Shown here in pieces: positions 52,905 to 62,575 of a DNA stretch of 64,000 nt (positions are counted from its first letter, which is position 1; every line of letters begins with the position of its first letter). The notes under the pieces were generated by a model, which was not told the origin of the DNA, ran no database searches, and saw nothing but the letters and a program-made list of their open reading frames with translations. Source of the stretch: Liquorilactobacillus hordei DSM 19519. Its GTDB lineage: Bacteria > Bacillota > Bacilli > Lactobacillales > Lactobacillaceae. The translations under genes and the position numbers were made by a program. The stretch covers positions 806,001 to 870,000 of the forward strand of contig NZ_CP049303.1 of NCBI RefSeq assembly GCF_019443985.1. Direction: 5' to 3'.

Positions 52905-54368
52905 ATGGAAATGAATTATCCAGACGATAGTTATGCTCTACATACTGATGAATATCAAATCAATATGATTCAGACATATTGGCTGAAAGGAATTGATCAA
53001 CGAAAAGCGGTTTTTGAACTTTATTTTAGAAAAATTCCTTTTCAAAATGGGTATGCTATTTTTGCTGGTTTAGAGCGTGTAATTGATTATCTTAATAAAT
53101 TACATTTTACAAAAAGTGATCTTGAGTATCTGAGAGAATCTGGTAATTTTTCAGATGAATTTTTGAACTATTTAAAAAACTTCAAATTTTCAGCGACATT
53201 AAGAGCAGTAGTTGAAGGCGAAGTTGTTTTTAACAACGAGCCAATCTTACAAGTAGAGGGGCCCTTAGCTGATTGCCAACTTGTTGAAACGGCAATTTTA
53301 AATGTAATTAATTATCAGACACTGATTGCTACAAAGGCAGCTCGAGTGAGGTCAGTTGTTCATGAAGATGCTATTATGGAGTTTGGAACAAGAAGGGCTC
53401 AGGAGTTTGATGCAGCTATTTGGGGAACACGAGCTGCTTATATTGGAGGATTTGATGCAACCAGTAATGTGAGAGCAAGTAAAATCTTTGGAATTCCAGC
53501 TAGTGGTACGCATGCACATGCATTAGTGCAGGCTTATCGCGATGATTATGCAGCTTTTAAGGCATATGCTACTACGCACAAAGATTGTGTGTTTCTTGTT
53601 GATACCTATGATACTTTAAGAAGCGGTGTTCCTAATGCAATTAAGGTTGCAAAGGAATTGGGGAACAAAATAAATTTCTTGGGTGTCCGGATTGATTCTG
53701 GAGATATGGCATACATTTCAAAACGTGTCAGAGAACAGTTGGATGAGGCGGGATTTTCCAGTGCCAAAATATATGCTTCAAATGACCTTGATGAAAAAAC
53801 AATTACAAACTTGAAGATGCAAGGGGCTAAGATTGATGTGTGGGGTGTAGGGACTAAGCTAATTACTGCATATGATCAACCTGCACTTGGAGCTGTTTAC
53901 AAAATGGTAGCAATTGAAAATAGTGAAGGAATTCTAGAAGATACAATTAAATTGTCGAGTAACGCGGAAAAAGTCTCAACACCTGGGAAAAAACAGGTAT
54001 GGCGTATTACTAAGAAGGCTGATGGCAAGTCTGAAGGAGATTATATTGCGTTATGGGATGAAAAACCTGCGGAAGAAAAGACTCTGTACATGTTTCATCC
54101 GCAGTATACCTATATTAATAAGAATATAACAGACTTTGATGCTCGCCCGCTTTTAAAAGATATTTTTGTGGAAGGAAAGCAAGTCTATCAAGTTCCCAGT
54201 CTGATTGAAATCAAAGAATATGCCCATGAACGGCTTGACAGTCTTTGGGAAGAATACAAGCGCGATCTTAATCCGCAAGATTACCCAGTTGATTTATCTG
54301 AGGCATGTTACAATAATAAAATGAAGATAATTAAAGAAATTCGTGAAAGTATCAATAAAAAAGCGTAA
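52905..54368 (+). CDS. pncB: nicotinate phosphoribosyltransferase
   Basis: PncB makes nicotinate mononucleotide from nicotinate and PRPP, the entry to NAD salvage. The active-site His lies in SGTHAHALVQAY near residue 208, and the phosphate-binding loop in FLGVRIDSGDM. EFGTRRAQ holds substrate-contact residues. At 487 residues it belongs to the longer Gram-positive class. The start is ATG 52905 after AGAAGAGG. nadE follows 57 bases later, so the pair forms a salvage operon to NAD, consistent with a nicotinate-requiring organism. Confidence 0.95.
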   Translation: MEMNYPDDSYALHTDEYQINMIQTYWLKGIDQRKAVFELYFRKIPFQNGYAIFAGLERVIDYLNKLHFTKSDLEYLRESGNFSDEFLNYLKNFKFSATLRAVVEGEVVFNNEPILQVEGPLADCQLVETAILNVINYQTLIATKAARVRSVVHEDAIMEFGTRRAQEFDAAIWGTRAAYIGGFDATSNVRASKIFGIPASGTHAHALVQAYRDDYAAFKAYATTHKDCVFLVDTYDTLRSGVPNAIKVAKELGNKINFLGVRIDSGDMAYISKRVREQLDEAGFSSAKIYASNDLDEKTITNLKMQGAKIDVWGVGTKLITAYDQPALGAVYKMVAIENSEGILEDTIKLSSNAEKVSTPGKKQVWRITKKADGKSEGDYIALWDEKPAEEKTLYMFHPQYTYINKNITDFDARPLLKDIFVEGKQVYQVPSLIEIKEYAHERLDSLWEEYKRDLNPQDYPVDLSEACYNNKMKIIKEIRESINKKA

Positions 54369-54425
54369 AATGATGATAGAAAACATCACATGTAATTATG
54401 TATGATACTCAAGGAGGACTTTTAG

Positions 54426-55253
54426 ATGAGAGAGTTGCAAAGAAAGATTATCAGTGAATTATGTGTCAGTTCTGACTTTGATCCTAAAGATGAGATTCGA
54501 AAAAGTGTTGACTTTATGAAGGCATATTTAAAAAAACATGCATTCTTGAAGACTCTTGTATTAGGAATATCAGGAGGACAAGATTCAACTTTGACAGGAA
54601 CATTGAGCCAGTTGGCAATTAAAGAATTGCGTGATGAAACGGGCAATAGTGAATATCAATTTATTGCTGTACGGTTACCTTATGGAAATCAGGCTGATGA
54701 ACAAGATGCAATGGATGCTATCGCATTTATGAAGGCTGATAAGGTAGTGCGTGTTAACATCAAACCAGCGACAGATGCAATGGTTGAAAGCATTAAAGAA
54801 AATGGCTTGGAAGTCAGCGATTTTAACCGTGGGAATATCAAAGCTCGTGAACGTATGATTGCTCAATATGGAATTGCCTCAGCCAATAAGGGCGCTGTAG
54901 TTGGAACCGATCATGCAGCCGAAGCAGTTACAGGTTTTTATACAAAATTTGGAGATGGCGGGGCAGATATTACTCCTTTATGGCGTTTAGATAAGCGCCA
55001 AGGTAGGGCAATGCTTGAACTTCTTGGAGCTCCAGAGCACCTATACAAAAAGAAACCAACGGCAGATTTAGAAGATAATCGTCCTGCGTTACCAGATGAA
55101 GTAGCTTTAGGTGTAACCTATGAGGATATTGATAATTATTTAGAAGGACAAGATATCGATAGTGCTGCAGCTGAAAAAATTGAAGCATGGTATTTGAAGA
55201 CCCAACATAAGCGTCATTCACCAATTACAGTGTATGATGAGTTTTGGAAATAA
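54426..55253 (+). CDS. nadE: ammonia-dependent NAD synthetase
   Basis: NadE amidates nicotinate adenine dinucleotide to NAD using ATP and ammonia. The PP-loop SGGQDST lies at about residues 44-50, [20 protein letters not shown] is the NaAD-binding segment, and the C-terminal [10 protein letters not shown] motif closes the protein. At 275 residues it has no glutaminase domain and therefore needs free ammonia. AAGGAGG precedes the ATG. The partner nadD gene is not in this window. Confidence 0.96.
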   Translation: MRELQRKIISELCVSSDFDPKDEIRKSVDFMKAYLKKHAFLKTLVLGISGGQDSTLTGTLSQLAIKELRDETGNSEYQFIAVRLPYGNQADEQDAMDAIAFMKADKVVRVNIKPATDAMVESIKENGLEVSDFNRGNIKARERMIAQYGIASANKGAVVGTDHAAEAVTGFYTKFGDGGADITPLWRLDKRQGRAMLELLGAPEHLYKKKPTADLEDNRPALPDEVALGVTYEDIDNYLEGQDIDSAAAEKIEAWYLKTQHKRHSPITVYDEFWK

Positions 55254-55340
55254 AAAATATTAGTGTGGCTAAACCATAATCTGAAATGAGCTATCAATTT
55301 GGAGGTTTAACTATGCTATTTTTTTTAAAGGAGAATGACA

Positions 55341-57518
55341 GTGAACAATTCAATATTAGATAAAATTGCAAAGCAGCTTAATCTGAAATATACACAAGTG
55401 CAAGCAACTGCAAAAATGTATGATGAAGGTGCAACAGTTCCCTTTATGGCACGATATCGAAAGGAAAAAACTGGCAATTTAGACGAAGTTAAAATTCGTG
55501 AAATTCTTGATAATAAGCTGCAATTAGAGAAGATCGAAAAAAGAAGAGTAGATGTTGAAAATGCAATTCAAAAACAAGAAAAGCTAACACCTCTTTTGAA
55601 GAAGAAAATTGAAGCGGCAGTTACTTTACAAGAAATAGAAGATTTGTATTTACCGTTTAAAAAGAAAAGAAGAACAAGGGCAATGATTGCCAAAGAAGCC
55701 GGAATCGAACCATTCGCTAGATGGCTGATGACGCCAGAAGCCAAAAATCCAAGGGAATACGCTACAAAATTTGTGAATCCGGCGCAAGATATTTTAGATG
55801 TAGAACAAGTTGTTGCGGGAGCCTGTGATATTCTTGCTGAAGAGATCAGTGAAAATGCGTTATATCGCACGAGAATTCGTCAAATTACCAAACAATTGGG
55901 TAAAATAATAACAAAAACCAAGAAAATAGAAGTAGATGAACAGCAAGTTTTCAAAAACTATTATGATTTTATAATACCTTACAAAAAGATTGCTAATCAC
56001 CAAATTTTAGCAATTAATCGTGGTGAAAGATTGGGAATCATCAGTACAGTTATTCAAGTTGATGAAGATCAAATTTTAGACTATTTATCAGTTAGAATTG
56101 TTAAGAATAAAACAGCAGAAATCACTAAAATCTTGCGGGTGGCGATTGCTGACGGGTATAAAAGATTGATTAAACCAGCAATTGAAAGAGAACTACGGAA
56201 TGAATTGACACAAAGAGCTAGTGAACATGCAATTGAAGTTTTTGGTAGCAACTTATATCATTTACTTATGCAGTCTCCTCTGAAAGGTAAATGTGTGTTA
56301 GGTTTTGATCCTGCTTATCGGACAGGTTGTAAATTAGCAGTGGTAGATGAAACTGGAAAATTTAAAAGTAAGGCGATTATTTACCCACATCAGAAAAAAA
56401 ATGCGCAAAAAGATGATGATAACTGGAATAAAGCTCTTAAGCAATTTGTGGAAATTCTTGAAAATAATCGGGTAGATGTTGTTGCAATTGGTAATGGAAC
56501 AGCAAGCCGTGAATCTGAGGCTTTTGTGGCTGAGGCAGTGAAGCAGACTGCGCGAACAGTCGTTTATGCTATTGTGAATGAGGCGGGTGCATCAGTTTAT
56601 TCGGCCAGCAAAGTAGCGCGCGAAGAGTTTCCAGATTTCCATGTAGAAGAACGTTCTGCTGTAAGTATTGCTAGACGGTTACAAGACCCATTGGCAGAAT
56701 TAGTAAAAATTGATCCACAAGCGATTGGCGTTGGTCAATATCAGCATGACTTACCTCAAAAGGAATTGGGAAGTAAGCTTGATGCAGTAATTGAAACTGC
56801 TGTTAATCAAGTCGGAATAGATTTGAATACTGCTAGTCCACAACTCTTACAAAACGTTTCAGGTCTGTCTAGTGCAACTGCAGCAAATATTGTAACTTAT
56901 CGTAATGAGATAGGAACATTTAAGCAAAGAAACGAATTAAAAAAAGTACCTAGACTTGGTCCAAAGGCGTACGAGCAAGCTGCAGGTTTTTTGAGGATAG
57001 TTGAAGGCAAGAACTTCTTGGATAATACAGATATACATCCCGAGAGTTATCAGATAGCCAAAGCTCTTTTAGAAAAATTTAGGATTGCTTCTTCAGAGAT
57101 TGGAAAAAGTAAGGCTACTGAAAAATTAAAAAATGTAAATATTCAACTTGTTGCTGTTGAACTTGGCGTAGGTGAAGAAACATTAACAGATATTATTGCA
57201 AGTTTGATCAAACCTGGTAGAGATATCAGATCTGATTTACCTCCAATTTTATTACGAAGTGATGTTTTGAAAATAGCTGATTTAAAGCCTGAGATGAAGC
57301 TCAAGGGCACAGTAAGAAATGTTATTGATTTTGGGGCTTTTGTTGACATTGGTGTAAAGCAAGATGGTTTAGTTCATTTATCACAGTTGAAAAGAGGATT
57401 CGTGAAAAATCCCAATGATGTTGTAGCAGTTGGAGATATTGTTGATGTTTGGGTTTTAAGTGTTGACGAACAGAGAAAGAGAATACAATTAACAATGATT
57501 TCTCCAGAGAAGAGTTGA
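55341..57518 (+). CDS. tex: Tex-family RNA-binding protein
   Basis: Tex is a conserved nucleic-acid-binding protein linked to transcription. The full domain chain is present: an N-terminal helical domain, a YqgF-like RNase H fold (GFDPAYRTGCKLAVVD, near 325), two helix-hairpin-helix motifs (TASPQLLQNVSGLS and KKVPRLGPKAYEQAAGF) and a C-terminal S1 domain (MKLKGTVRNVIDFGAFVDIG). AAAGGAG is only one base from the ATG at 55335 but seven from the GTG at 55341, which I take as the start (725 residues). The sprT-like gene follows after six bases. Confidence 0.94.
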   Translation: MNNSILDKIAKQLNLKYTQVQATAKMYDEGATVPFMARYRKEKTGNLDEVKIREILDNKLQLEKIEKRRVDVENAIQKQEKLTPLLKKKIEAAVTLQEIEDLYLPFKKKRRTRAMIAKEAGIEPFARWLMTPEAKNPREYATKFVNPAQDILDVEQVVAGACDILAEEISENALYRTRIRQITKQLGKIITKTKKIEVDEQQVFKNYYDFIIPYKKIANHQILAINRGERLGIISTVIQVDEDQILDYLSVRIVKNKTAEITKILRVAIADGYKRLIKPAIERELRNELTQRASEHAIEVFGSNLYHLLMQSPLKGKCVLGFDPAYRTGCKLAVVDETGKFKSKAIIYPHQKKNAQKDDDNWNKALKQFVEILENNRVDVVAIGNGTASRESEAFVAEAVKQTARTVVYAIVNEAGASVYSASKVAREEFPDFHVEERSAVSIARRLQDPLAELVKIDPQAIGVGQYQHDLPQKELGSKLDAVIETAVNQVGIDLNTASPQLLQNVSGLSSATAANIVTYRNEIGTFKQRNELKKVPRLGPKAYEQAAGFLRIVEGKNFLDNTDIHPESYQIAKALLEKFRIASSEIGKSKATEKLKNVNIQLVAVELGVGEETLTDIIASLIKPGRDIRSDLPPILLRSDVLKIADLKPEMKLKGTVRNVIDFGAFVDIGVKQDGLVHLSQLKRGFVKNPNDVVAVGDIVDVWVLSVDEQRKRIQLTMISPEKS

Positions 57519-57524
57519 GTTAAC

Positions 57525-57965
57525 TTGAATAATAGGTCTTTACAGAAAATTGTTGAAAGAATCTCATTAGATTCATTTGGACAAAGCTTCGATTATAGTG
57601 CAACATTTAATAGTCGATTACGTACGACCGGTGGGAGGTATAATCTTAAGACGCACAATATTGATATAAATCCTAAGATGTTAAGTGAGCATGATGAGCT
57701 AACTTTGCAAGGTGTGATTAAGCATGAGTTATGTCACTATCATTTACACCTTAATAACATGGGGTATAGGCATAGAGATAGAGATTTTAAAAAGTTATTA
57801 GCGGAAGTGCAGGGTTTAAGGTATGCCCCTACAAATGAGTCTGTCCATGTCTATAGTTATGTTTGTACAAAATGTGACCAACTGTATGTTAGAAAACGCA
57901 GAATAGATTTGCGAAAATATGTCTGTTCGAAATGTCATAGTAGATTAAAATTGAAAAATAAATAG
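57525..57965 (+). CDS. SprT-like zinc protein
   Basis: This 146-residue protein has the SprT-like metalloprotease fold: HELCHYHLH at about residues 66-74 is the HExxH zinc site, and a C-terminal zinc ribbon carries CTKC (about 114-117) and CSKC (about 133-136). Bacterial members (Bacillus YdcK type) have no assigned substrate, although eukaryotic relatives cleave DNA-protein crosslinks. The start is TTG, after GAAGAG. It sits directly behind tex, as in many lactobacilli, suggesting co-transcription. Confidence 0.88.
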   Translation: MNNRSLQKIVERISLDSFGQSFDYSATFNSRLRTTGGRYNLKTHNIDINPKMLSEHDELTLQGVIKHELCHYHLHLNNMGYRHRDRDFKKLLAEVQGLRYAPTNESVHVYSYVCTKCDQLYVRKRRIDLRKYVCSKCHSRLKLKNK

Positions 57966-58025
57966 TGTAAAAATAAAAAAGACTTGCCCTTGAACAGAGT
58001 ATTTGGTATAATTATTTCTGTTGTT

Positions 58026-58111
58026 GCGGGTATGGCGGAATTGGCAGACGCGTCAGACTAAGGATCTGGTGGGCGTTATAGCCCGTGATGGTTCGAATCC
58101 ATTTACCCGCA
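58026..58111 (+). tRNA. tRNA-Leu (TAA)
   Basis: A class II tRNA with a long variable arm (TGGGCGTTATAGCCCGT). Acceptor GCGGGTA/TACCCGC, anticodon loop CTAAGGA with TAA. No encoded CCA. Confidence 0.95.
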
Positions 58112-58118
58112 TCATATA

Positions 58119-58157
58119 GGGCCGTTCCAAAATTATATTTTGGTATGGCTTTTTTAT
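58119..58157 (+). terminator. terminator after tRNA-Leu
   Basis: GCCGTTCCAAAA pairs with TTTTGGTATGGC with two weak pairs, followed by T6. Confidence 0.8.
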
Positions 58158-58244
58158 TTATGTACAAGTAAGATATTAGTACTGCAGACTTGGATAAAGA
58201 CATTGACAATTAATTGGATGATTCGATATAGGAGAATATATAAG

Positions 58245-59228
58245 ATGCCTAGAGCCGTAAAAATAAAAGCCAGTGCACATTATGTGCCACAGCGTATAGT
58301 GACTAATGCTGAACTATCTAATTATATGGATACTTCGGATGAATGGATTCAAAAGCATACGGGAATAAAAACTCGACATTATGCTATTAATGAAAATACA
58401 TCTGATCTTTGTGCAAATGTGGCTAAAAAGTTATTAGCTGAATCTGGAACAAAGGCCAGTGAAATTGACTTGATCATAGTGGCTACAATTAGTCCAGATT
58501 CAATCACACCTGCTACAGCATCGCTTGTTCAACAAAAGATTGATGCTGTAAAAGCATTTTCTTTTGATGTAAGTGTTGCCTGTGCGGGTTTTATTTTTGC
58601 ATTAAGTACTGCAGAAAAATTTTTGCGACAAGGAAACTATAACAAAGCAATTGTGATTGCAGGTGAAGTGAATTCTAAAATGATGGATTTCTCTGATCGA
58701 ACTTCTGCTGTTTTTTTTGGTGACGGTGCTGGAGGTGTGTTGTTGACAGCAAGTGATAATCCCGATGATGAGATGTTCATTGCTGAAAAATTGGAGACGA
58801 GTCCGGCTCCCAACGTGATTCACAGTGGGAGAATCGCACCATTAAAGGAGATTTCAAGTGACAGTTATCCCAAGATGGATGCTTTTTATCAAGATGGACG
58901 TGCAGTTTACGAATTTGTAACATCGATAGTTCCTGAGCACATAACTAATTTACTTGAGCAAAATGGTTATACAACTGCTGAATTAGAATTGGTTGTGACA
59001 CATCAAGCAAATTTAAGATTAATCGAAAATATTGCACTTGGAATAAATGTACCATTAAATAAATTTGAAACAAATGTTGAGTTTTATGGAAATACTTCTT
59101 CAGCAGGAATAGCAATTGGACTGGATCGAGCACTAAAGCGTGGAGAAAGACCGCATGTTGCATTAATTTCAGGTTTTGGAGCAGGATTGTCATATGGCAG
59201 TATTCTTTTGGATTTATCGAGATTATAA
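58245..59228 (+). CDS. fabH: 3-oxoacyl-ACP synthase III
   Basis: FabH condenses acetyl-CoA or a branched acyl-CoA with malonyl-ACP to start fatty acid synthesis. The catalytic triad is visible: Cys113 in VACAGF, His at about 253 in THQANLR, and Asn in YGNTSSA. GAGAATGGTGCTGG-type glycine loops are conserved. AGGAG precedes the ATG at 58245; the longer frame from 58140 starts inside the tRNA-Leu terminator. At 327 residues it is full length. It stands alone and not in a fab cluster, so it may be a second copy. An IS1182 element starts 30 bases downstream. Confidence 0.93.
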   Translation: MPRAVKIKASAHYVPQRIVTNAELSNYMDTSDEWIQKHTGIKTRHYAINENTSDLCANVAKKLLAESGTKASEIDLIIVATISPDSITPATASLVQQKIDAVKAFSFDVSVACAGFIFALSTAEKFLRQGNYNKAIVIAGEVNSKMMDFSDRTSAVFFGDGAGGVLLTASDNPDDEMFIAEKLETSPAPNVIHSGRIAPLKEISSDSYPKMDAFYQDGRAVYEFVTSIVPEHITNLLEQNGYTTAELELVVTHQANLRLIENIALGINVPLNKFETNVEFYGNTSSAGIAIGLDRALKRGERPHVALISGFGAGLSYGSILLDLSRL

Positions 59229-59257
59229 AGATAGTTGATCTCGGATCAAATAAAAGA

Positions 59258-61054
59258 AGGGGCTGTGCCATAAGTCCTAAGTGAAAGAGCTTCACCAGAG
59301 AAAGTAATGATTTTTCTGGTGAAGCTCTTTTGGTATAATTAAAAATAAAAAAGCACCGGTTGCAGCCAGTACTTTCAAAAACAATACCCCTATAGAAAGG
59401 ATAAACAAAATGTATAATAATTATAACATAAATCAGACTGTACTTAGTATCAAAACTGACTGGGAACCAAAAGAAAATCATCCTGCACGGATGATTAATC
59501 AAATAGTTGAAGACCTTAAAATTAAAGATCCCTACATCTTTGGACGTCCGCGTAAGTATGATCTGCGTGTACTTTTAAAATTAATTTTGTTTGCGTACAC
59601 AAAAGGTATCTTCAGTAGTCGTCGTATTAATACCTTGGCAGAAGAGAATTTGGCAGCCCGCTGGCTGACGCAAGAACAAGTTCCAGCCTACCGAACAATT
59701 TGTCGTTTTAGAATTTCAGATGAAGTTGAGAACTTGATCAATCAATGCATTCAAAAACTAACCAAATATCTAAAGCAAAATAACTTTATTGATGAGGTTA
59801 CTTTTATTGATGGAACTAAAATTTTGGCTGATGCCAATAAGTATAGTTTTGTTTGGCGTAAAAATACTGTTCGTTTTGACAAGCTTAATCGCTCTGCGAT
59901 TATATCCCTTCTGGAAGAATTAAATGAAGCTAAATTTAAGTGTCAGCTCCCTGCAGAGACAGATCTTACTTTAGAAATGCTTGATGAAATTATCTTGCGG
60001 TTAGAAAATGACTTGAAAGATTTGAATAAAAAGATTGAAAAAGAACACATCTCTCCCAATCCAGACAAGTCAAGGCGTCGAAAACTAAAATCTTTAAAAC
60101 GAAAACTTAAGTTACGGCAAGCTAAATTATTAGATCATAAAATGCAAACCAAAATTTATGGTAAAAGAAATAGTTATTCGAAAACAGATCATGATGCAAC
60201 TTTCATGCGTATTAAGGAAGATCCAATGCTCAACGGACAGCTAAAACCGGCTTATAATCTACAAATCGCCACAAGTAAACAATTTGTAACTGCCTTTGGC
60301 ATTTTTCAAAATCCAGGAGATACCAAAACATTAATTCCCTTTTTACAGCAACAGAAAGCAGCTGGAACTTTAGGTAAGTATATTGTGGCTGATGCAGGAT
60401 ACGGTTCAGAATCAAATTATCAATATCTTGAAGATGAACTACCTGAACATACGGCATTAATTCCATATGGTACGATGCTGAAAGAAAATAGTCGCAAATG
60501 GGAAAGTGACGACCGTAAGGTCATGAATTGGGCATATCATCCTAAAGACGATTATTTTATTGATCTGCAAGGAGTTAGATTTAGTTTTTATGCTTTCCGT
60601 AAGCGCAAAGACAAGTATGGGTTTATACGTGAATTTAAAGAGTATAAGGCAAACAAATACGATAACGATTTTCAGGTTGATAACCGAGCATTCACTAAAA
60701 GCGGAAAACCTCGTAAAATAAGTATTAATGGCACATGGGAATATTTCAAAGCTAAAGAACGCAAATTGCTTTCAAATCACCAAACTGGTTCAATTTACGG
60801 ACGACGTAAAATAGACGTTGAATCAGTTTTTGGTGGATTGAAGGCTTGTTTAGGTTTTAGAAGATTTTCAGTTAGGGGGCTTGAAAAGGTAAAAAGGGAG
60901 GCTGGAATTGCCTTGATGGCAATGAATATTAGAAAATTGGTGGCGAAGAACACCAATTATAATTATTTTATAACACAAAAGAAGAGATTAGTGAAAATCA
61001 AAGAACGATTTTCACTAATCTCTTCTATTTTGAAGGACTTATGGCACAGCCCCT
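59258..61054 (+). mobile_element. IS1182-family insertion sequence, copy 2
   Basis: 1797 bp with the same perfect 20-bp inverted ends as copy 1 and the same orientation. The flanks AAAAGA and TCTTTT are complementary, again as if inserted in a palindrome. The two copies differ at scattered bases and by one base in the 5' region, so they are not a very recent duplication. Confidence 0.9.
59282..59335. terminator. hairpin in the 5' end of IS1182 copy 2
   Basis: The same GAGCTTCACCAGA / TCTGGTGAAGCTC hairpin as in copy 1, followed by T residues. With fabH's own terminator not seen, it probably ends the fabH transcript. Confidence 0.65.
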
Positions 61055-61071
61055 TCTTTTACTGTGGATAA
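59410..61071 (+). CDS. IS1182-family transposase (copy 2), stop codon outside the IS
   Basis: This 553-residue transposase is nearly identical to copy 1, with the same DDE residues (IDGTKILADANKYSF, VADAGYGSE, RKIDVESVFGGLK) and no frameshift. As in copy 1, the frame runs through the right terminal repeat (encoding KDLWHSP) and stops in flanking DNA at 61069, here with the tail FFYCG. Differences from copy 1 are mostly conservative, which suggests both were kept functional. Confidence 0.9.
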   Translation: MYNNYNINQTVLSIKTDWEPKENHPARMINQIVEDLKIKDPYIFGRPRKYDLRVLLKLILFAYTKGIFSSRRINTLAEENLAARWLTQEQVPAYRTICRFRISDEVENLINQCIQKLTKYLKQNNFIDEVTFIDGTKILADANKYSFVWRKNTVRFDKLNRSAIISLLEELNEAKFKCQLPAETDLTLEMLDEIILRLENDLKDLNKKIEKEHISPNPDKSRRRKLKSLKRKLKLRQAKLLDHKMQTKIYGKRNSYSKTDHDATFMRIKEDPMLNGQLKPAYNLQIATSKQFVTAFGIFQNPGDTKTLIPFLQQQKAAGTLGKYIVADAGYGSESNYQYLEDELPEHTALIPYGTMLKENSRKWESDDRKVMNWAYHPKDDYFIDLQGVRFSFYAFRKRKDKYGFIREFKEYKANKYDNDFQVDNRAFTKSGKPRKISINGTWEYFKAKERKLLSNHQTGSIYGRRKIDVESVFGGLKACLGFRRFSVRGLEKVKREAGIALMAMNIRKLVAKNTNYNYFITQKKRLVKIKERFSLISSILKDLWHSPFFYCG

Positions 61072-61198
61072 ACATTTTATAAATCAAAATTCCGTGTTCA
61101 GTTAGGAACTACATATGACAATGAACGCACCATGTGTGCAACTTTTGATTAGTAGCTAATTTTTTTACTTGACACATCATCCTACGCTTATTTTATGA
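61055..61198 (-). repeat. intergenic repeat family, copy D (degenerate)
   Basis: On the minus strand ACGGAATTTTGATTTATAAAATGTTTAT matches the GAATTTTGACTTATGAAACACGTTTAT core of copy B. It touches the right end of IS1182 copy 2, as copy C touches the left end of copy 1. No clear terminator for the LCP gene is seen. Confidence 0.55.
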
Positions 61199-62374
61199 CT
61201 AGTAACCATAGCGGGAACGAGAGCTCGATGAGTAAGCGCCATAAGTAGAACTAGAACTTGACGAATAGGTACCATAGGTAGAACGAGAACTTGATGAAGT
61301 GGCACCATAAGTGGAACTTGAACCATAGGAACTATATATTTGACCAGCAAAAGTGGCTGTTGAAGGATTTAGTCCTAATTCGGAACGAATCTTATTGGAA
61401 ATTTTTTGTTTTTCTTCTGCTGTGGCAACCTGATACGAAAGACCACCAATTGTTGCGTCTTCACCTTGGAGTACATATGATTTGATCGTTCCAGCTGCAT
61501 CTTTATAATTAGTTTCAATTGTCATCATATCATTGAAAGTCAAGTCAGTTTGCATATTGTCTTTGACTGTATTTAATATTTTTTGAAAGTTAGATATAGA
61601 TGTGATTGTTAGTAATTTGGAAACAATTGCTCCAATTACTTGTTTCTGGCGTTTTTGACGTCCGTAATCACCTTCTGGGTCAGTATAGCGCATCCTTGAG
61701 TACGCTAGTGCTTCATTACCGTTTAGAGTTACGGTTTTTCCCTTCGTAACATTAGCATAGCTATAGTGGAAGGTTAGAAGAGGATCAATTGAAACTCCAC
61801 CGACTGCATTAACTAATTTTGATAACCCACCCATATTTACTAGTAAATAGAAGTCAATTGGAATATGAAGTGTGTTTTGCACAGTGGTAATTGCTGCAGA
61901 GGTTCCACCTATTGTATAAGCCGAGTTAATCTTATCGTAAGAATTAGACGAACCAGTAATTTTAACCTGAGTATCACGAGGAATACTTGTCAATGTTGCT
62001 CTTTTGGTTTTAGGATTAATTGTGGCTACAATTATTGTATCAGTACGGCCTTTATCAGTTCTTCCTAGGTCACCGGTATCAGTTCCTAAAAGTAAGATGG
62101 AGAAAGGTTTTTTCTTTTTCAAAACCTGAGAAACATTTCTCAGCTTTTTAACTTTTGTCTTTTGATATGTTTTATCAAGAGTTTGTTGGGCCGCCCCAAG
62201 GAGACCATGGGCATAAACTCCAGCCCCGTAAAATAAAATAAGTACTATAATAAGGCCAATTAAACTTAAAGTTCTACGTTTTTTATGAGGGGCTCTTTTG
62301 CGGTGATCGTGATTATTTTCTCTTCTCAGTGGAGACGATGCCGAAAAATCATTTTTATTATTGTTATCCATCAT
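61199..62374 (-). CDS. LytR-CpsA-Psr family wall-polymer ligase with Ser/Tyr/Gly tail
   Basis: LCP enzymes attach teichoic acids or capsule to peptidoglycan outside the cell. A basic cytoplasmic N-terminus (KRAPHKKRRT) leads to one membrane span (about 33-53), then the extracellular LCP domain with the pyrophosphate-binding residues in LLGTDTGDLGRTDKGRTD and RMRYTDPEGDYGRQKRQ. From about residue 345 the protein ends in a Ser/Tyr/Gly repeat (STYGxYSSSSxS, about three units). AAGGAG precedes the ATG pair. It is monocistronic. Confidence 0.93.
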   Translation of the reverse strand: MMDNNNKNDFSASSPLRRENNHDHRKRAPHKKRRTLSLIGLIIVLILFYGAGVYAHGLLGAAQQTLDKTYQKTKVKKLRNVSQVLKKKKPFSILLLGTDTGDLGRTDKGRTDTIIVATINPKTKRATLTSIPRDTQVKITGSSNSYDKINSAYTIGGTSAAITTVQNTLHIPIDFYLLVNMGGLSKLVNAVGGVSIDPLLTFHYSYANVTKGKTVTLNGNEALAYSRMRYTDPEGDYGRQKRQKQVIGAIVSKLLTITSISNFQKILNTVKDNMQTDLTFNDMMTIETNYKDAAGTIKSYVLQGEDATIGGLSYQVATAEEKQKISNKIRSELGLNPSTATFAGQIYSSYGSSSTYGATSSSSRSTYGTYSSSSSSTYGAYSSSSRSRYGY

Positions 62375-62575
62375 TAACTCCTTATCAACATTATTACAAG
62401 AATTATACTACTAAGAGTTATTAATTGAGTAGCATAACTTAAAATTAAATTTTTTTTAAACTATTTTCGATATTCAAAGAGAATAAGTTAATTAGAAAAC
62501 GGAGAAAACTTTCTTATAAGTTGTGATATACTGATGAATGTTTACATAGGAAAGAATGAAGAAAGAGATGAGAAT

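Noticed and set aside
58945..59502. Long minus-strand open frame across the fabH 3' end and IS1182 copy 2
   Set aside because: It is the shadow of fabH and the IS end; its first 70 residues recur in antisense at IS copy 1. No ribosome binding site.
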